Source: Gammaproteobacteria bacterium
GTDB taxonomy: Bacteria > Pseudomonadota > Gammaproteobacteria > Eutrophobiales > Eutrophobiaceae
Assembly (NCBI GenBank): GCA_016193395.1
Contig: JACPSH010000008.1
Span: 1-64,000, forward strand
Direction of reading: 5' to 3'
DNA: 64,000 nucleotides
Below are positions 7,933 to 16,271 of this stretch, piece after piece (the first letter of the stretch is position 1; the number at the start of each line of letters is the position of its first letter). The notes below the pieces were generated by a model. The model was not told the DNA's origin, searched no databases, and was given only the letters and a program-made list of their open reading frames with translations. The translations under genes were made by a program, and so were the position numbers.

Positions 7933-9369
7933 TTAACGCTGGTGCAGCGCGCTGTGGCGGTAGCCGTAGAAGAAGTAGAGCATCACGCCAATCACGGTCC
8001 AGACGAGCAGTCGGATCCAGGTATCCGCCGGCAGGAACACTGCCATGACTCCGCAAAAAGCCACGCCGAGCAGGCTCGTGACCCACACCGCCGGCGCGCG
8101 AAACGGACGCTTGAGGTCCGGCCGCGTATAGCGCAATACCAGCACGCCGATGCAGACGACGATGAAGGCGATGAGCGTGCCGATGGACACCAGTTCGCCC
8201 AGCAGCCCGATGGGGAACACGCCGCCGATCAGCGCCGCCAGCGTACCGGTGATCAGCGTCGCCATGTGCGGTGTCCTGTACTCGGGATGGACCGCGCCGA
8301 ACACCGGCGGCAACAGCCCGTCGCGTGACATGGACAGGAAGATGCGCGCCTGGCCGAGGATCATGACGAGGATGACCGAAGTCAGCCCCGCCAGCGCTCC
8401 AACCACCACCCAGGGCACGAGCCAATGGAGTCCGGCATGCGCCTGGAGCGCCACGGCGACGGGCGCGGCGTCGTTCAAATCCGGGTAATGCACCATCCCG
8501 GTCAGGACGCCGGACATCAGGATGTACAGAATCGTGCAGATCACCAGGCTGCCCAGGATGCCGATCGGCATGTCGCGCGCCGGGTTTTTCGCCTCCAGCG
8601 TCGCCGTGGAGACAGCATCGAAACCGATATAGGCGAAGAAGATGACCCCGGCGGCGCGCAGCATGCCTGAGATCCCGTACTCCCCGAACGTGCCGGTGTT
8701 CTCCGGGATGAACGGCGTCCAGTAGTCGGCATTCACGTAAAACACGCCGAAGCCGATCACGAGCACGACAATCGAAACCTTGATGGCCACTACGATCGAG
8801 TTGACCAGGGTCGATTGCGTGATCCCGACGTAGCAGATGGCCGTGATCACGGCGGCGATCAGCACCGCCGGCAGGTTGATGAGCGCGCCGGTGAAGGCGA
8901 AGGTCATGCCGTGGTTCGTGACTTCCAGCGGCGAGGTGGTAAGCGCCGCCGGCAGGAAATTGATGTTGAAGTGATCCAGCAGCTTGACGAAATAGCGCGA
9001 CCATCCGACGGACACCGTGGAGGCGGCGAACAGGTATTCCAGCACCAGGTTCCAGCCGACGAACCAGGCGATGAATTCGCCGAGCGTCGCGTAGCTGTAC
9101 GAATAGGCGCTGCCCGACACGGGCACCATGGCGGCGAATTCCGCGTAGCACAGGGCGGAAAACAGGCAGCCGGCGCCGGCGACGACGAAGGACAGCACGA
9201 TGGCCGGCCCGGCGTACTGCGCCGCTGCCAGTCCGGTCAGCACGAAAATGCCCGTGCCGATGATGGCGCCGATGCCGAGCAGGATCAGGTGCACCGGTCC
9301 CAGGCAGCGTTTGAGGTCGGAGGGCGCGAATTCCGTGACGATTTTCGTGCGGAAGAGCTGGCTGGCCAT
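7933..9369 (-). CDS. APC-family amino acid permease (CAT/YfnA-like)
   Basis: The 478-residue membrane protein has about 12 hydrophobic helices and the APC superfamily signature in helix 1 (IGAIIGTGIFVLTG), followed by GPAIVLSFVVAGAGC and ALCYAEFAAMVPVSGSAYSYSY. The arrangement resembles the cationic-amino-acid-transporter (CAT/YfnA) branch, which imports amino acids with protons across the inner membrane. The substrate cannot be read from the sequence. The start ATG (9367-9369) is followed by a short hydrophilic N-terminus. It is a single gene, convergent with patatin and 124 bp from the GST gene. Confidence 0.9.
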   Translation of the reverse strand: MASQLFRTKIVTEFAPSDLKRCLGPVHLILLGIGAIIGTGIFVLTGLAAAQYAGPAIVLSFVVAGAGCLFSALCYAEFAAMVPVSGSAYSYSYATLGEFIAWFVGWNLVLEYLFAASTVSVGWSRYFVKLLDHFNINFLPAALTTSPLEVTNHGMTFAFTGALINLPAVLIAAVITAICYVGITQSTLVNSIVVAIKVSIVVLVIGFGVFYVNADYWTPFIPENTGTFGEYGISGMLRAAGVIFFAYIGFDAVSTATLEAKNPARDMPIGILGSLVICTILYILMSGVLTGMVHYPDLNDAAPVAVALQAHAGLHWLVPWVVVGALAGLTSVILVMILGQARIFLSMSRDGLLPPVFGAVHPEYRTPHMATLITGTLAALIGGVFPIGLLGELVSIGTLIAFIVVCIGVLVLRYTRPDLKRPFRAPAVWVTSLLGVAFCGVMAVFLPADTWIRLLVWTVIGVMLYFFYGYRHSALHQR

Positions 9370-9493
9370 GGTGAGGGATTCCTCGCGTGGGACCGTGCGT
9401 TCGGGACGATCGCGCGGCGAACGGAGTATCCATTAGATTCCCGGCAACCTCAAGCCGGAACCGTGAGGATTAGCCGCGCGAAATAATCTGAGG

Positions 9494-10099
9494 TTACTCC
9501 GCGGGCAGCGGCACGAATCGCGGCTGCGCCTTCACGCGCTCGATCCAGGTGTCGATGGCGACATACCTTCCGAGGTCCATCCCGCCGTCGGAGGCGACGT
9601 GCGTGTAAGCGAACAGCGCAATGTCGGCGATCGAGTATCGCTGGCCGACCATGTAGCGGCGTTCCGCCAAGTGTTTTTCCATCACGTCAAGAGCCTGGTA
9701 ACCGCGCTCGACCAGGCGCGGCAATTCAGCCTGGCGCGGGTGATCCGGCGGCAGGAATTTCTTGATGAACCGCGCCACGGCGACGTACGGCTCGTGGCTG
9801 TATTGCTCGAAGAACATCCATTGCAGCGTCTCGGCCTTCTCGCGCCGCTCGGCGGGCCAGAACTCGGTGCCATCCGCGAGGTAGCAAAGAATCGCGTTCG
9901 ACTCCGGCAGGTAGCGTCCGTGCTCGATCTGCAGAACGGGTACGCGCCCGTTGGCATTGATTGCCAGAAATTCCGGGGTGCGGGTCTCGCCGGTGAGGCT
10001 GTTCACTTCCTGCCACTGGTATTGCTTGCCGAGTTGTTCCAGCAGCAGCTTCACCTTGTAGCAGTTGCCCGAAACCGACGTCCCGTAGACCTTGAACAT
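9494..10099 (-). CDS. Glutathione S-transferase family protein
   Basis: The 201-residue cytosolic protein has an N-terminal thioredoxin-like GST domain (MFKVYGTSVSGNCYKVKLLL, with a Ser/Cys pair in the active-site loop). NGRVPVLQIEHGRYLPESNA is the cis-Pro and Glu-Ser glutathione site. The C-terminal helical domain contains the N-capping motif YSIADIALFAYTH. It probably conjugates or reduces electrophiles with glutathione. I use the ATG at 10099, which has GGAGGT ten bases upstream; the GTG at 10111 lies inside that ribosome site. Confidence 0.9.
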   Translation of the reverse strand: MFKVYGTSVSGNCYKVKLLLEQLGKQYQWQEVNSLTGETRTPEFLAINANGRVPVLQIEHGRYLPESNAILCYLADGTEFWPAERREKAETLQWMFFEQYSHEPYVAVARFIKKFLPPDHPRQAELPRLVERGYQALDVMEKHLAERRYMVGQRYSIADIALFAYTHVASDGGMDLGRYVAIDTWIERVKAQPRFVPLPAE

Positions 10100-10148
10100 A
10101 ATCGCTGTCACCTCCGGCGCGTGATATTAGGGTGAGCCGTCAATTAGC

Positions 10149-10673
10149 TCAATGTCCGCGAACGTCCTCTGGCGCGCCGGTCGATCGCATCGCGGCACCG
10201 CCAAGCTCGAGCGCGTAGGCCTGGTCGCAGCGGCTGGCAAGATGCCGGCGCATCGCGGGTCGAAAGCCGAAGGACCGGTACAGCGCGATCGCTTCCTTGA
10301 GCACGGAGGCCGTTTCGAGCACGAGCCGCCGGTATCCGCCGGAGCGCGCCGCTTCGATCAGTTCGCGCAGCAATTGCCGTCCAAGGCCGTGGCCTCGTGC
10401 GGTCGGCAGGAAATACATCTTCCGTATCTCGGCTTCCTCGGCATCCAGCGGAAACAGGCCGCCGCAGCCGACGATCGCGCCATGCCCGTCCTCCACGATC
10501 CTGAAAACGCCGCCGCGGGCGATATAGCTTCCGCGGATGTCCTCGAGGTCGGCGTCGACGCCACCGCATTCTGGCGCAAGGCCGTATTCACCCAGCACCG
10601 TGGCAATGATGCGTCGCACCTCGGCTGCATCGCTGGCCCTGAAATCCCTGAGGATGAATGCGGAACCGGACAT
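10149..10673 (-). CDS. GNAT family N-acetyltransferase
   Basis: The 174-residue protein starts MSGSAFILRDFRASDAAEVR and has the GNAT core. EIRKMYFLPTARGHGLGRQL is motif A with the acetyl-CoA-binding R/Q-x-x-G-x-G/A pattern, and YRRLVLETASVLKEAIALY and FGFRPAMRR are motif B. Substrate unknown. I chose the ATG at 10671-10673; the longer open frame overlaps the esterase gene. It lies 23 bp downstream of the esterase gene on the same strand, so co-transcription is likely. Confidence 0.85.
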   Translation of the reverse strand: MSGSAFILRDFRASDAAEVRRIIATVLGEYGLAPECGGVDADLEDIRGSYIARGGVFRIVEDGHGAIVGCGGLFPLDAEEAEIRKMYFLPTARGHGLGRQLLRELIEAARSGGYRRLVLETASVLKEAIALYRSFGFRPAMRRHLASRCDQAYALELGGAAMRSTGAPEDVRGH

Positions 10674-10696
10674 GGAAAGTGGCCTGCGGGTGGACG

Positions 10697-11419
10697 CTAG
10701 CCGGCGGCGAGATCCGACAGTACGCCGGCGAGTGGCCGGGGGATGGAGAAGAAGGGCGAGTGGCCGGCGTCCAGCGAGATGACGCGCCGACAGGGCGAGG
10801 CGCGGACCATGGCGCGCTGGAAGTCCACGACGATGGCGCCGTCTTCGGTACATTCGATGTACGCCCGCGGTACGCGCCCGAAATTCCGTTCCGTGATATG
10901 GACGGCGCCGGATAACGGTTTGGCCGGTTGTGGACGGAGGCGCGCCTTCGCGAAGGCAATGTCGGCGTCCGAGCAGTCCAGGTAGAAGACTTCGGTGATC
11001 TTCTCCTCGCTCAACATCAGCACCTCCCGGTCTTCGGAAGGGATCACGATCGGCGGCACCCTGGGATCGGGATTGCGTTCCTCGATGGCGAGCAGGCATT
11101 CGCCGTCGCGGGGCAGGAACGCCGCGAGGTAGATCAGCCAGTGCAGCTTCGACGACCGCAGTTCGGCGGCGCCGGTGATGGCCATGCCGCCCATGGAATG
11201 CCCCACCAGGAAAACCTTGCCCTCCTGGGCATCCAAGCTTTGCACGATACAGGCGATGTAATCGTCCAGCGTGATGCCGCGCGGCGGCCTCGGGTCATTG
11301 CCCAGGCCGGGCAGATCCGGGGCGACCGCCTTGTGGCCGAGGGCCTCGAGTTCCGGTATGACCTTGTTCCAGCACCATGCGCCGTGCCAGGCGCCATGGA
11401 TCAGGACAAACGTGGACAT
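10697..11419 (-). CDS. Alpha/beta hydrolase (EstC / plant SABP2-like esterase)
   Basis: The 240-residue protein starts MSTFVLIHGAWHGAWCWNKV, the oxyanion-hole HG segment typical of the EstC and methylesterase/hydroxynitrile-lyase branch. The nucleophile elbow is GHSMGG, and the C-terminal His lies in SLDAGHSPFFS. No signal peptide is visible, so it is cytosolic. It probably cleaves small carboxylic esters; the physiological substrate is unknown. It precedes the GNAT gene in the same direction. Confidence 0.88.
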   Translation of the reverse strand: MSTFVLIHGAWHGAWCWNKVIPELEALGHKAVAPDLPGLGNDPRPPRGITLDDYIACIVQSLDAQEGKVFLVGHSMGGMAITGAAELRSSKLHWLIYLAAFLPRDGECLLAIEERNPDPRVPPIVIPSEDREVLMLSEEKITEVFYLDCSDADIAFAKARLRPQPAKPLSGAVHITERNFGRVPRAYIECTEDGAIVVDFQRAMVRASPCRRVISLDAGHSPFFSIPRPLAGVLSDLAAG

Positions 11420-11467
11420 GCCGTCACCGGGACGTATCAGCCGTGCCTGGAACCGGAATTTTCGCGG

Positions 11468-11734
11468 TCAGCGCCGACTGGGTTTGCGCAGGACCGGATT
11501 CAGCCGATCGATGTCGGCCTGGACCTGCGCCGGCGTGCGTTCGTAGGCGATCTCGCGACCCATCACCGTCCCGGCGTAAGCCAGGCCGTTTCGGGTCGGG
11601 GTCAATTCGCAGCGCACGTTGTGCACGCCCTCGCCGAGCACGACCTCTATGCGATTCGCGCGCTTGCTGAGGACGACCACGTCCATGGTCTGGCCGGTTT
11701 CCGTGACGCGCACTTTGATCTTTTCCGGATTCAT
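11468..11734 (-). CDS. Hypothetical protein, 88 residues
   Basis: This is a small, charged soluble protein (MNPEKIKVRVTETGQTMDV...). I do not recognise the family. It contains a beta-rich N-terminal half and an RTPAQVQADIDRLN helix near the end. The ATG at 11734 gives a natural-looking N-terminus without overlapping the upstream membrane-protein gene. A second ATG at 11767 and a TTG at 11779 in the same frame would overlap that gene. No strong ribosome site precedes any of these. It sits in the same direction as its neighbours, 48 bp before the esterase start. Confidence 0.5.
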   Translation of the reverse strand: MNPEKIKVRVTETGQTMDVVVLSKRANRIEVVLGEGVHNVRCELTPTRNGLAYAGTVMGREIAYERTPAQVQADIDRLNPVLRKPSRR

Positions 11735-11756
11735 GGGCGTTTGGACGGACAGTATG

Positions 11757-12038
11757 TTATGGACCATCCCGGTCCGCAATTGACTGATGCGCGCGCCGGG
11801 AAGCGAGCCCCCGGTGGAGCCCGAGCAGGCTGATGAATACCCACGCCGCCTCCATCAGGAAGGCGGACAGGTTGAAGTCGAACAGGAGCGACACAACGAT
11901 GAGTAGCGCGCCGGCCAGGTTCAGCAGCGAATAGCGGGGATCCAGCGCGCCCATCCGCCCGATCTGGAGCAGGAAGTAGGCGATGAGAATCATGATTACG
12001 CCCACGACGCCGGCGGCGTCATACCAGTGGAAGTTCAT
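11757..12038 (-). CDS. CBU_0592-like small membrane protein
   Basis: The 93-residue protein is almost entirely three hydrophobic segments (YDAAGVVGVIMILIAYFLLQ; YSLLNLAGALLIVVSLLFDF; MEAAWVFISLLGLHRGL), the layout of the CBU_0592 family of inner-membrane proteins of unknown function. The NLAGA and FNLSAF patterns between helices fit that family. The ATG at 12036-12038 starts directly before the first helix. The region upstream contains palindromic element copy B, which would lie in or near its 5' untranslated region. Confidence 0.8.
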   Translation of the reverse strand: MNFHWYDAAGVVGVIMILIAYFLLQIGRMGALDPRYSLLNLAGALLIVVSLLFDFNLSAFLMEAAWVFISLLGLHRGLASRRAHQSIADRDGP

Positions 12039-12059
12039 GTCAGGTTCTGCCGACGGGTG

Positions 12060-12150
12060 GCATCGGGTGCCGTTGTTCGCGCGCAGCGGAAGGGCCCCAC
12101 CGGGGGAAGGTTGGATCGAGCACGGACAACGGTACCCGATGACAGGACCC
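12060..12150 (+). repeat. 90-bp imperfect palindromic element, copy B
   Basis: ATCGGGTGCCGTTGTTCG at the left pairs with GGACAACGGTACCCGAT at the right. The inner part has GCGCGCAGCGGAAGGGC and GGATCGAGCAC. Where copy A has CCCCTG/CAGGGG in the stem, this copy has CCGTTGT/ACAACGG, so pairing is kept while sequence changes. It lies between liuC (stop) and the CBU_0592-like gene (start). Confidence 0.75.
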
Positions 12151-12170
12151 GCGTGCGAGTCGGCCTCCCA

Positions 12171-12971
12171 TCATGATTTCCCATGCCTGTTCCAGTCCGG
12201 CGCGCGCCTCTCGAGGAACGCGGCCAGTCCTTCACGGGCTTCGTCCGTGGTCCGGATTTCCGCGATCCATTCGATGGTGTTGCGCAACAGCTCCTCGTCG
12301 AGTTCCCGCTCGGCTACGTCGAGCAGCAGGCGCTTGGTCGAGCGCACGGCCTCCGGTCCGTTCAGCAGAATCGCATCGACCAGGCGCGTCACGCAATCGT
12401 CCAGGGCGTCGTCCGGCGCCATCTCGTTGACCAGACCCAGGGTGAGCGCGCGCTTGGCGTCGAATCGCTCCGCCGTGAGGCAATAGCGGCGCGCGGCACG
12501 GACCCCGATTGCGCGGATGACGTACGGGCTGATGGTCGCGGGAACGAGCCCGAGCCTCACCTCGCTGAACGCGAATTGGGCGTCGCCTGCCGCGACCGCC
12601 ATGTCGCAGCAGCACACCAGGCCGGCGCCGCCGCCGAGCGCCGCGCCCTGCACCCGGGCAATGGTCGGCACGGGGAGGAAATAAAGGGTCTCGAGCATGT
12701 CCGCCAGGTTGGCGGCGTCCGTAAGATTCTCTTTGCGATTGAATCCGGCCATGCGCTTCATCCACTCGATGTCAGCGCCGGCGCAGAAGCTGGCGCCGTT
12801 TGCCCGCAGCACCAGTGCGCGCGCGGAAGGATCGTTGGCCACGGCGTTGAAGACCGCGGTGAGTCCTGCAATTACGTCTTCATTGAAGGCGTTGTGCTTG
12901 TCCGGGCGATCCAGGGTCACGGTCGCGACGCCGCGCGCATCGACTTCCAACCGGACATGCGGGCTCGCCAT
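12171..12971 (-). CDS. liuC: Enoyl-CoA hydratase/isomerase, methylglutaconyl-CoA hydratase (LiuC)
   Basis: The 266-residue crotonase-fold protein has VTLDRPDKHNAFN at the N-terminus, an oxyanion-hole segment (SFCAGADIEWM), and the second CoA-binding loop GGGAGLVCCCDMAVA followed by FSEVRLGLVPATISPYV. The last stretch is typical of LiuC/AtuE-like hydratases of leucine and isoprenoid catabolism. It would hydrate 3-methylglutaconyl-CoA to HMG-CoA. It starts 8 bp after the liuB stop, which supports the assignment. No HMG-CoA lyase (liuE) follows; the operon ends here. Confidence 0.85.
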   Translation of the reverse strand: MASPHVRLEVDARGVATVTLDRPDKHNAFNEDVIAGLTAVFNAVANDPSARALVLRANGASFCAGADIEWMKRMAGFNRKENLTDAANLADMLETLYFLPVPTIARVQGAALGGGAGLVCCCDMAVAAGDAQFAFSEVRLGLVPATISPYVIRAIGVRAARRYCLTAERFDAKRALTLGLVNEMAPDDALDDCVTRLVDAILLNGPEAVRSTKRLLLDVAERELDEELLRNTIEWIAEIRTTDEAREGLAAFLERRAPDWNRHGKS

Positions 12972-12979
12972 TTCCGCCT

Positions 12980-14587
12980 CTACATCCGGAAGACGCCGAA
13001 GCGCCGGTCTTCGATCGACGCGTTCAACGCCGCCGAGAGGCTCAACCCGAGTACACGGCGCGTATCGGCGGGATCGATGATGCCGTCGTCCCAGAGCCTC
13101 GCGCTCGCATAATACGGGTGGCCCTGGACCCGGTACTGTTCGCGGATCGGGGCCTTGATTCGTTCCTCCTCCTCTTTTGACCAGGGTTCGCCTTTCGCCT
13201 CCGCGTTGTCGCGGCGAACCTGGGCCAGCACGCCGGCCGCCTGTTCGCCGCCCATGACGGCAATGCGCGCATTCGGCCACATCCACAGGAAGCGCGGGTC
13301 GTAGGCGCGCCCGCACATCCCATAATTGCCCGCGCCGAAGCTGCCGCCGATGATCACGGTCAATTTCGGCACGCGCGTGGTGGCGACTGCCATGACCAGC
13401 TTTGCGCCGTCCTTGGCGATCCCGCCCGCCTCGTATTTTTTTCCGACCATGAAGCCGGTGATGTTCTGCAGAAATACGAGCGGGATGCCGCGCTGATCGC
13501 ACAGCTCGATGAAATGCGTGCCCTTGAGCGCGGACTCGGAGAAGAGAATGCCGTTGTTCGCCAGGATGCCGACCGGGTGGCCGTACAGCCGGGCGAAGCC
13601 GCACACGAGCGTCGTGCCGTAAAGCTGTCTGAACTCGTCGAATTCGCTGCCGTCGACGATGCGCGCAATCACTTCGCGGACGTCGAACAGCCTGCGCAGG
13701 TCTTCGTTGACGACGCCGTAGATTTCTCGCGGATCGTAGACAGGTTCGCGCGTTTCGCCCGTTTCCATTTCGCACGGTTCCCGGCGGTTGAGATTCGCGA
13801 CGATGCGCCGCGCGATGTCGAGGGCATGGCGGTCGTCCTGTGCCTGGTGATCCACTACGCCGGAAGTGCGCGCGTGCACCTCCGCGCCGCCGAGTTCCTC
13901 AGCCGTCACGACTTCTCCGGTCGCGGCCTTCACCAGCGGCGGGCCGGCGAGAAATATCGTTCCCTGGTTTTTCACGATGATGCTCTCGTCCGACATGGCG
14001 GGCACGTAGGCGCCGCCTGCCGTGCATGAGCCCATCACGACGGCGATCTGGGGGATGCGTTTTGCCGAGAGTCTGGCCTGGTTGAAAAAGATGCGGCCGA
14101 AATGATCGCGATCGGGAAACACTTCGTCCTGCTTCGGCAGGAACGCGCCGCCGGAGTCCACCAGGTAGAGGCAGGGCAGGTGGTTGGCCCCGGCGATTTC
14201 CTGGGCGCGCAGATGCTTTTTCACGGTGATGGGATAGTAGGTGCCGCCCTTGACCGTGGCGTCGTTTGCGACAATCACGCATTTGCTGCCGCTGACGCGG
14301 CCAATGCCGGTGATGATGCCCGCGCACGGGACGTCGTCGTCGTACATGCCCCAGGCCGCGAACTGCGAAAATTCGAGGAATGGCGCCCCGGGGTCGAGCA
14401 GGGCGGCAATGCGCTCGCGCGGCAGTAGCTTGCCGCGCGCGGCATGTTTCTCCCGTGCCGCGCCGCCGCCGCCTTCCTCGATTGTCGCGATTTTCGCGCG
14501 CAAATCGTCTACCAGGGACTGCATGGCCGCGGCGTTGGCCTGGAAGTCGGCGGATCTCGGATCGATTCTGGATTTGATTACGGGCAT
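12980..14587 (-). CDS. liuB: Methylcrotonyl-CoA carboxylase beta (carboxyltransferase) subunit
   Basis: The 535-residue biotin-dependent carboxyltransferase subunit contains the N-terminal crotonase-like half ([28 protein letters not shown]) and the C-terminal half ([40 protein letters not shown]). The '[10 protein letters not shown]' and 'YDPRF' segments distinguish methylcrotonyl-CoA from propionyl-CoA carboxylases. It transfers CO2 from biotin to 3-methylcrotonyl-CoA in leucine breakdown. Its ATG overlaps the liuA stop by one base (TAATG). The biotin-carboxylase partner (LiuD) is not in this operon or elsewhere in the window. Confidence 0.92.
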   Translation of the reverse strand: MPVIKSRIDPRSADFQANAAAMQSLVDDLRAKIATIEEGGGGAAREKHAARGKLLPRERIAALLDPGAPFLEFSQFAAWGMYDDDVPCAGIITGIGRVSGSKCVIVANDATVKGGTYYPITVKKHLRAQEIAGANHLPCLYLVDSGGAFLPKQDEVFPDRDHFGRIFFNQARLSAKRIPQIAVVMGSCTAGGAYVPAMSDESIIVKNQGTIFLAGPPLVKAATGEVVTAEELGGAEVHARTSGVVDHQAQDDRHALDIARRIVANLNRREPCEMETGETREPVYDPREIYGVVNEDLRRLFDVREVIARIVDGSEFDEFRQLYGTTLVCGFARLYGHPVGILANNGILFSESALKGTHFIELCDQRGIPLVFLQNITGFMVGKKYEAGGIAKDGAKLVMAVATTRVPKLTVIIGGSFGAGNYGMCGRAYDPRFLWMWPNARIAVMGGEQAAGVLAQVRRDNAEAKGEPWSKEEEERIKAPIREQYRVQGHPYYASARLWDDGIIDPADTRRVLGLSLSAALNASIEDRRFGVFRM

Positions 14588-15756
14588 TACATCGTTTCCC
14601 TGAACAACTCCCTCCCAATCAACATCCGTCGTATCTCGCTCGTTCCCGCCCCAATCTCGTACAGCTTCGCATCGCGCAGCAGTCGACCGGTCGGGAAATC
14701 GTTGATGTAACCGTTGCCGCCCAGGGCCTGGATGGCTTCGAGCGACATCCACGTGGCTTTTTCCGCCGCGTACAGGATTGCGCCCGCCGCGTCCTTCCGG
14801 GCCGGTTCGCCGCGATCGCAGGCGCGGGCCACGGCATAGACGTAAGCCCGGCAGGCGCACAGCGTCGTGTACATGTCCGCGAGTTTTCCCTGCATGAGCT
14901 GGAATTCGCCGATCGGCTGACCGAACTGCCTGCGCTCGTGCACATAGGGCAGGACGACGTCCATGCACGCCTGCATGATTCCTATCGGACCGCCGGCGAG
15001 CACGAGCCGCTCGTAATCCAGCCCGCTCATGAGCACTTTCACGCCGTCGTTGAGTTTGCCCAGCACGTTCTCGACAGGGACTTCACAGTCGGTGAAAACA
15101 AGTTCACAGGTGTTGGATCCGCGCATGCCGAGCTTGTCCAGCTTCTGCGCCGTGGCGAAGCCCTTGAACCCGCGCTCGACGATGAAGGCGGTGATGCCCT
15201 TGCCATCGGCGACGGGATCGGTCTTCGCGTACACGACCAGCGTGTCCGCGTCCGGGCCGTTTGTGATCCACATTTTCGTGCCGTTGAGGAGGTAATGATC
15301 ACCTTTGCGCTCGGCCCGCAGGCGCATGCCGACGACGTCCGAGCCTGCGCCGGTCTCGCTCATGGCCAACGCGCCCACGTGCTCGCCGCTGATCAGTTTC
15401 GGCAAGTACCTGCGCCGCTGGTCCTCGCTGCCGTTGCGGCGGATCTGGTTGACGCACAGGTTGGAATGCGCGCCGAAGGACAGGCCGACCGCGGCGGAGG
15501 CGCGGCTGATCTCCTCCATGGCGATGACGTGTTCCAGGTACCCCATGCCGGCCCCGCCGTAACGCTCCTCGACCGTGATGCCAAGCACGCCGAGATCGCC
15601 CAGCTTGCGCCAGAGAGGGCTCGGAAATTCGTTGCTGCGGTCGATGTCCGCGGCCAGAGGGGCGATTTCCCTGTCGGCGAAGTCCCGCACCGACTGGCGC
15701 AGCATCGCAGCGGTGTCCCCCAGGTCGAAATCGAGCGCGGGCCATTGCGCCGTCAT
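14587..15756 (-). CDS. liuA: Isovaleryl-CoA dehydrogenase
   Basis: The 389-residue acyl-CoA dehydrogenase has [18 protein letters not shown] (FAD/substrate signature) and [19 protein letters not shown] catalytic Glu is placed in [12 protein letters not shown], the position characteristic of isovaleryl-CoA dehydrogenase, rather than only near the C-terminus. [20 protein letters not shown] closes the family signature. It oxidises isovaleryl-CoA to 3-methylcrotonyl-CoA and passes electrons to ETF. It is the first structural gene after a candidate LiuR operator at 15770-15789 and is translationally coupled to liuB. Confidence 0.93.
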   Translation of the reverse strand: MTAQWPALDFDLGDTAAMLRQSVRDFADREIAPLAADIDRSNEFPSPLWRKLGDLGVLGITVEERYGGAGMGYLEHVIAMEEISRASAAVGLSFGAHSNLCVNQIRRNGSEDQRRRYLPKLISGEHVGALAMSETGAGSDVVGMRLRAERKGDHYLLNGTKMWITNGPDADTLVVYAKTDPVADGKGITAFIVERGFKGFATAQKLDKLGMRGSNTCELVFTDCEVPVENVLGKLNDGVKVLMSGLDYERLVLAGGPIGIMQACMDVVLPYVHERRQFGQPIGEFQLMQGKLADMYTTLCACRAYVYAVARACDRGEPARKDAAGAILYAAEKATWMSLEAIQALGGNGYINDFPTGRLLRDAKLYEIGAGTSEIRRMLIGRELFRETM

Positions 15757-15769
15757 GCGGACCGCCCAA

Positions 15770-15789
15770 AGTTGACGTTTACGTTAAGT
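15770..15789. promoter_or_regulatory. Candidate LiuR operator upstream of liuA
   Basis: AGTTGACGTTTACGTTAAGT is an imperfect version of the perfect 20-bp palindrome at 16210-16229. It sits 14 bp upstream of the liuA start and 20 bp downstream of the liuR stop, so it can control liuABC separately from liuR. Binding by LiuR is inferred from position and from known MerR-type LiuR sites with ACGTnnACGT cores. Confidence 0.75.
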
Positions 15790-15809
15790 CTGGCCATGGC
15801 GCGCGCGAT

Positions 15810-16193
15810 TCAGGCGGGCTCGGAAAGCAAGGTGTCCAGGCATTTCCGTTCTACCTCGTCCATGGCGTCCAGTGTGGCTTCGATGTCGCGCAGCTTGGCC
15901 AGCAGCGCGTTTCGGTGCTCGCGGATTTTTGCGCACAGCCGCAACAGCTGGCGTGAATTCAGGCGTCGCGACGGATCGTACATGTCCATGATTTCTTTGC
16001 ATTCTTCCAGGGAGAACCCAAGCCGCGTGCCGCGCAGGGTGAGCTTGAGGCGGGTATAGTCTCGGTCGGAATAAATGCGCGTCGTGCCGCGCCGGGCAGG
16101 GGCGAGCAGGCCACGGTCCTCGTAGAACCGCAGGGTGCGGGGCGTGACGTCAAACTCCTGGGAGAGCTCTGTTATGCTATAGCCGCCTGTCAT
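15810..16193 (-). CDS. liuR: MerR-family regulator LiuR
   Basis: The 127-residue protein has the N-terminal MerR winged helix-turn-helix ([20 protein letters not shown], then [12 protein letters not shown]). A dimerisation coiled coil follows ([20 protein letters not shown]). The C-terminus lacks the cysteines of metal-sensing MerR proteins and is short, as in LiuR, which represses branched-chain amino acid catabolic genes and responds to pathway CoA intermediates. Its place directly upstream of liuABC and between two matching palindromes supports this. Confidence 0.9.
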   Translation of the reverse strand: MTGGYSITELSQEFDVTPRTLRFYEDRGLLAPARRGTTRIYSDRDYTRLKLTLRGTRLGFSLEECKEIMDMYDPSRRLNSRQLLRLCAKIREHRNALLAKLRDIEATLDAMDEVERKCLDTLLSEPA

Positions 16194-16209
16194 GATCGGG
16201 GGCCTGCTA

Positions 16210-16229
16210 AGTTGACGTTAACGTCAACT
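16210..16229. promoter_or_regulatory. Perfect 20-bp palindrome, candidate LiuR operator
   Basis: AGTTGACGTTAACGTCAACT reads the same on both strands. It lies in the gap between liuR and the divergent acyl-CoA ligase gene and can control both. A related imperfect site lies before liuA. It overlaps the TTG start that would give the longest ligase frame, which is one reason for choosing a downstream ATG there. Confidence 0.85.
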
Positions 16230-16271
16230 ATAGACGCAAGAGACCCTTCTGGCAAGGGCGTGGGTGCAACA

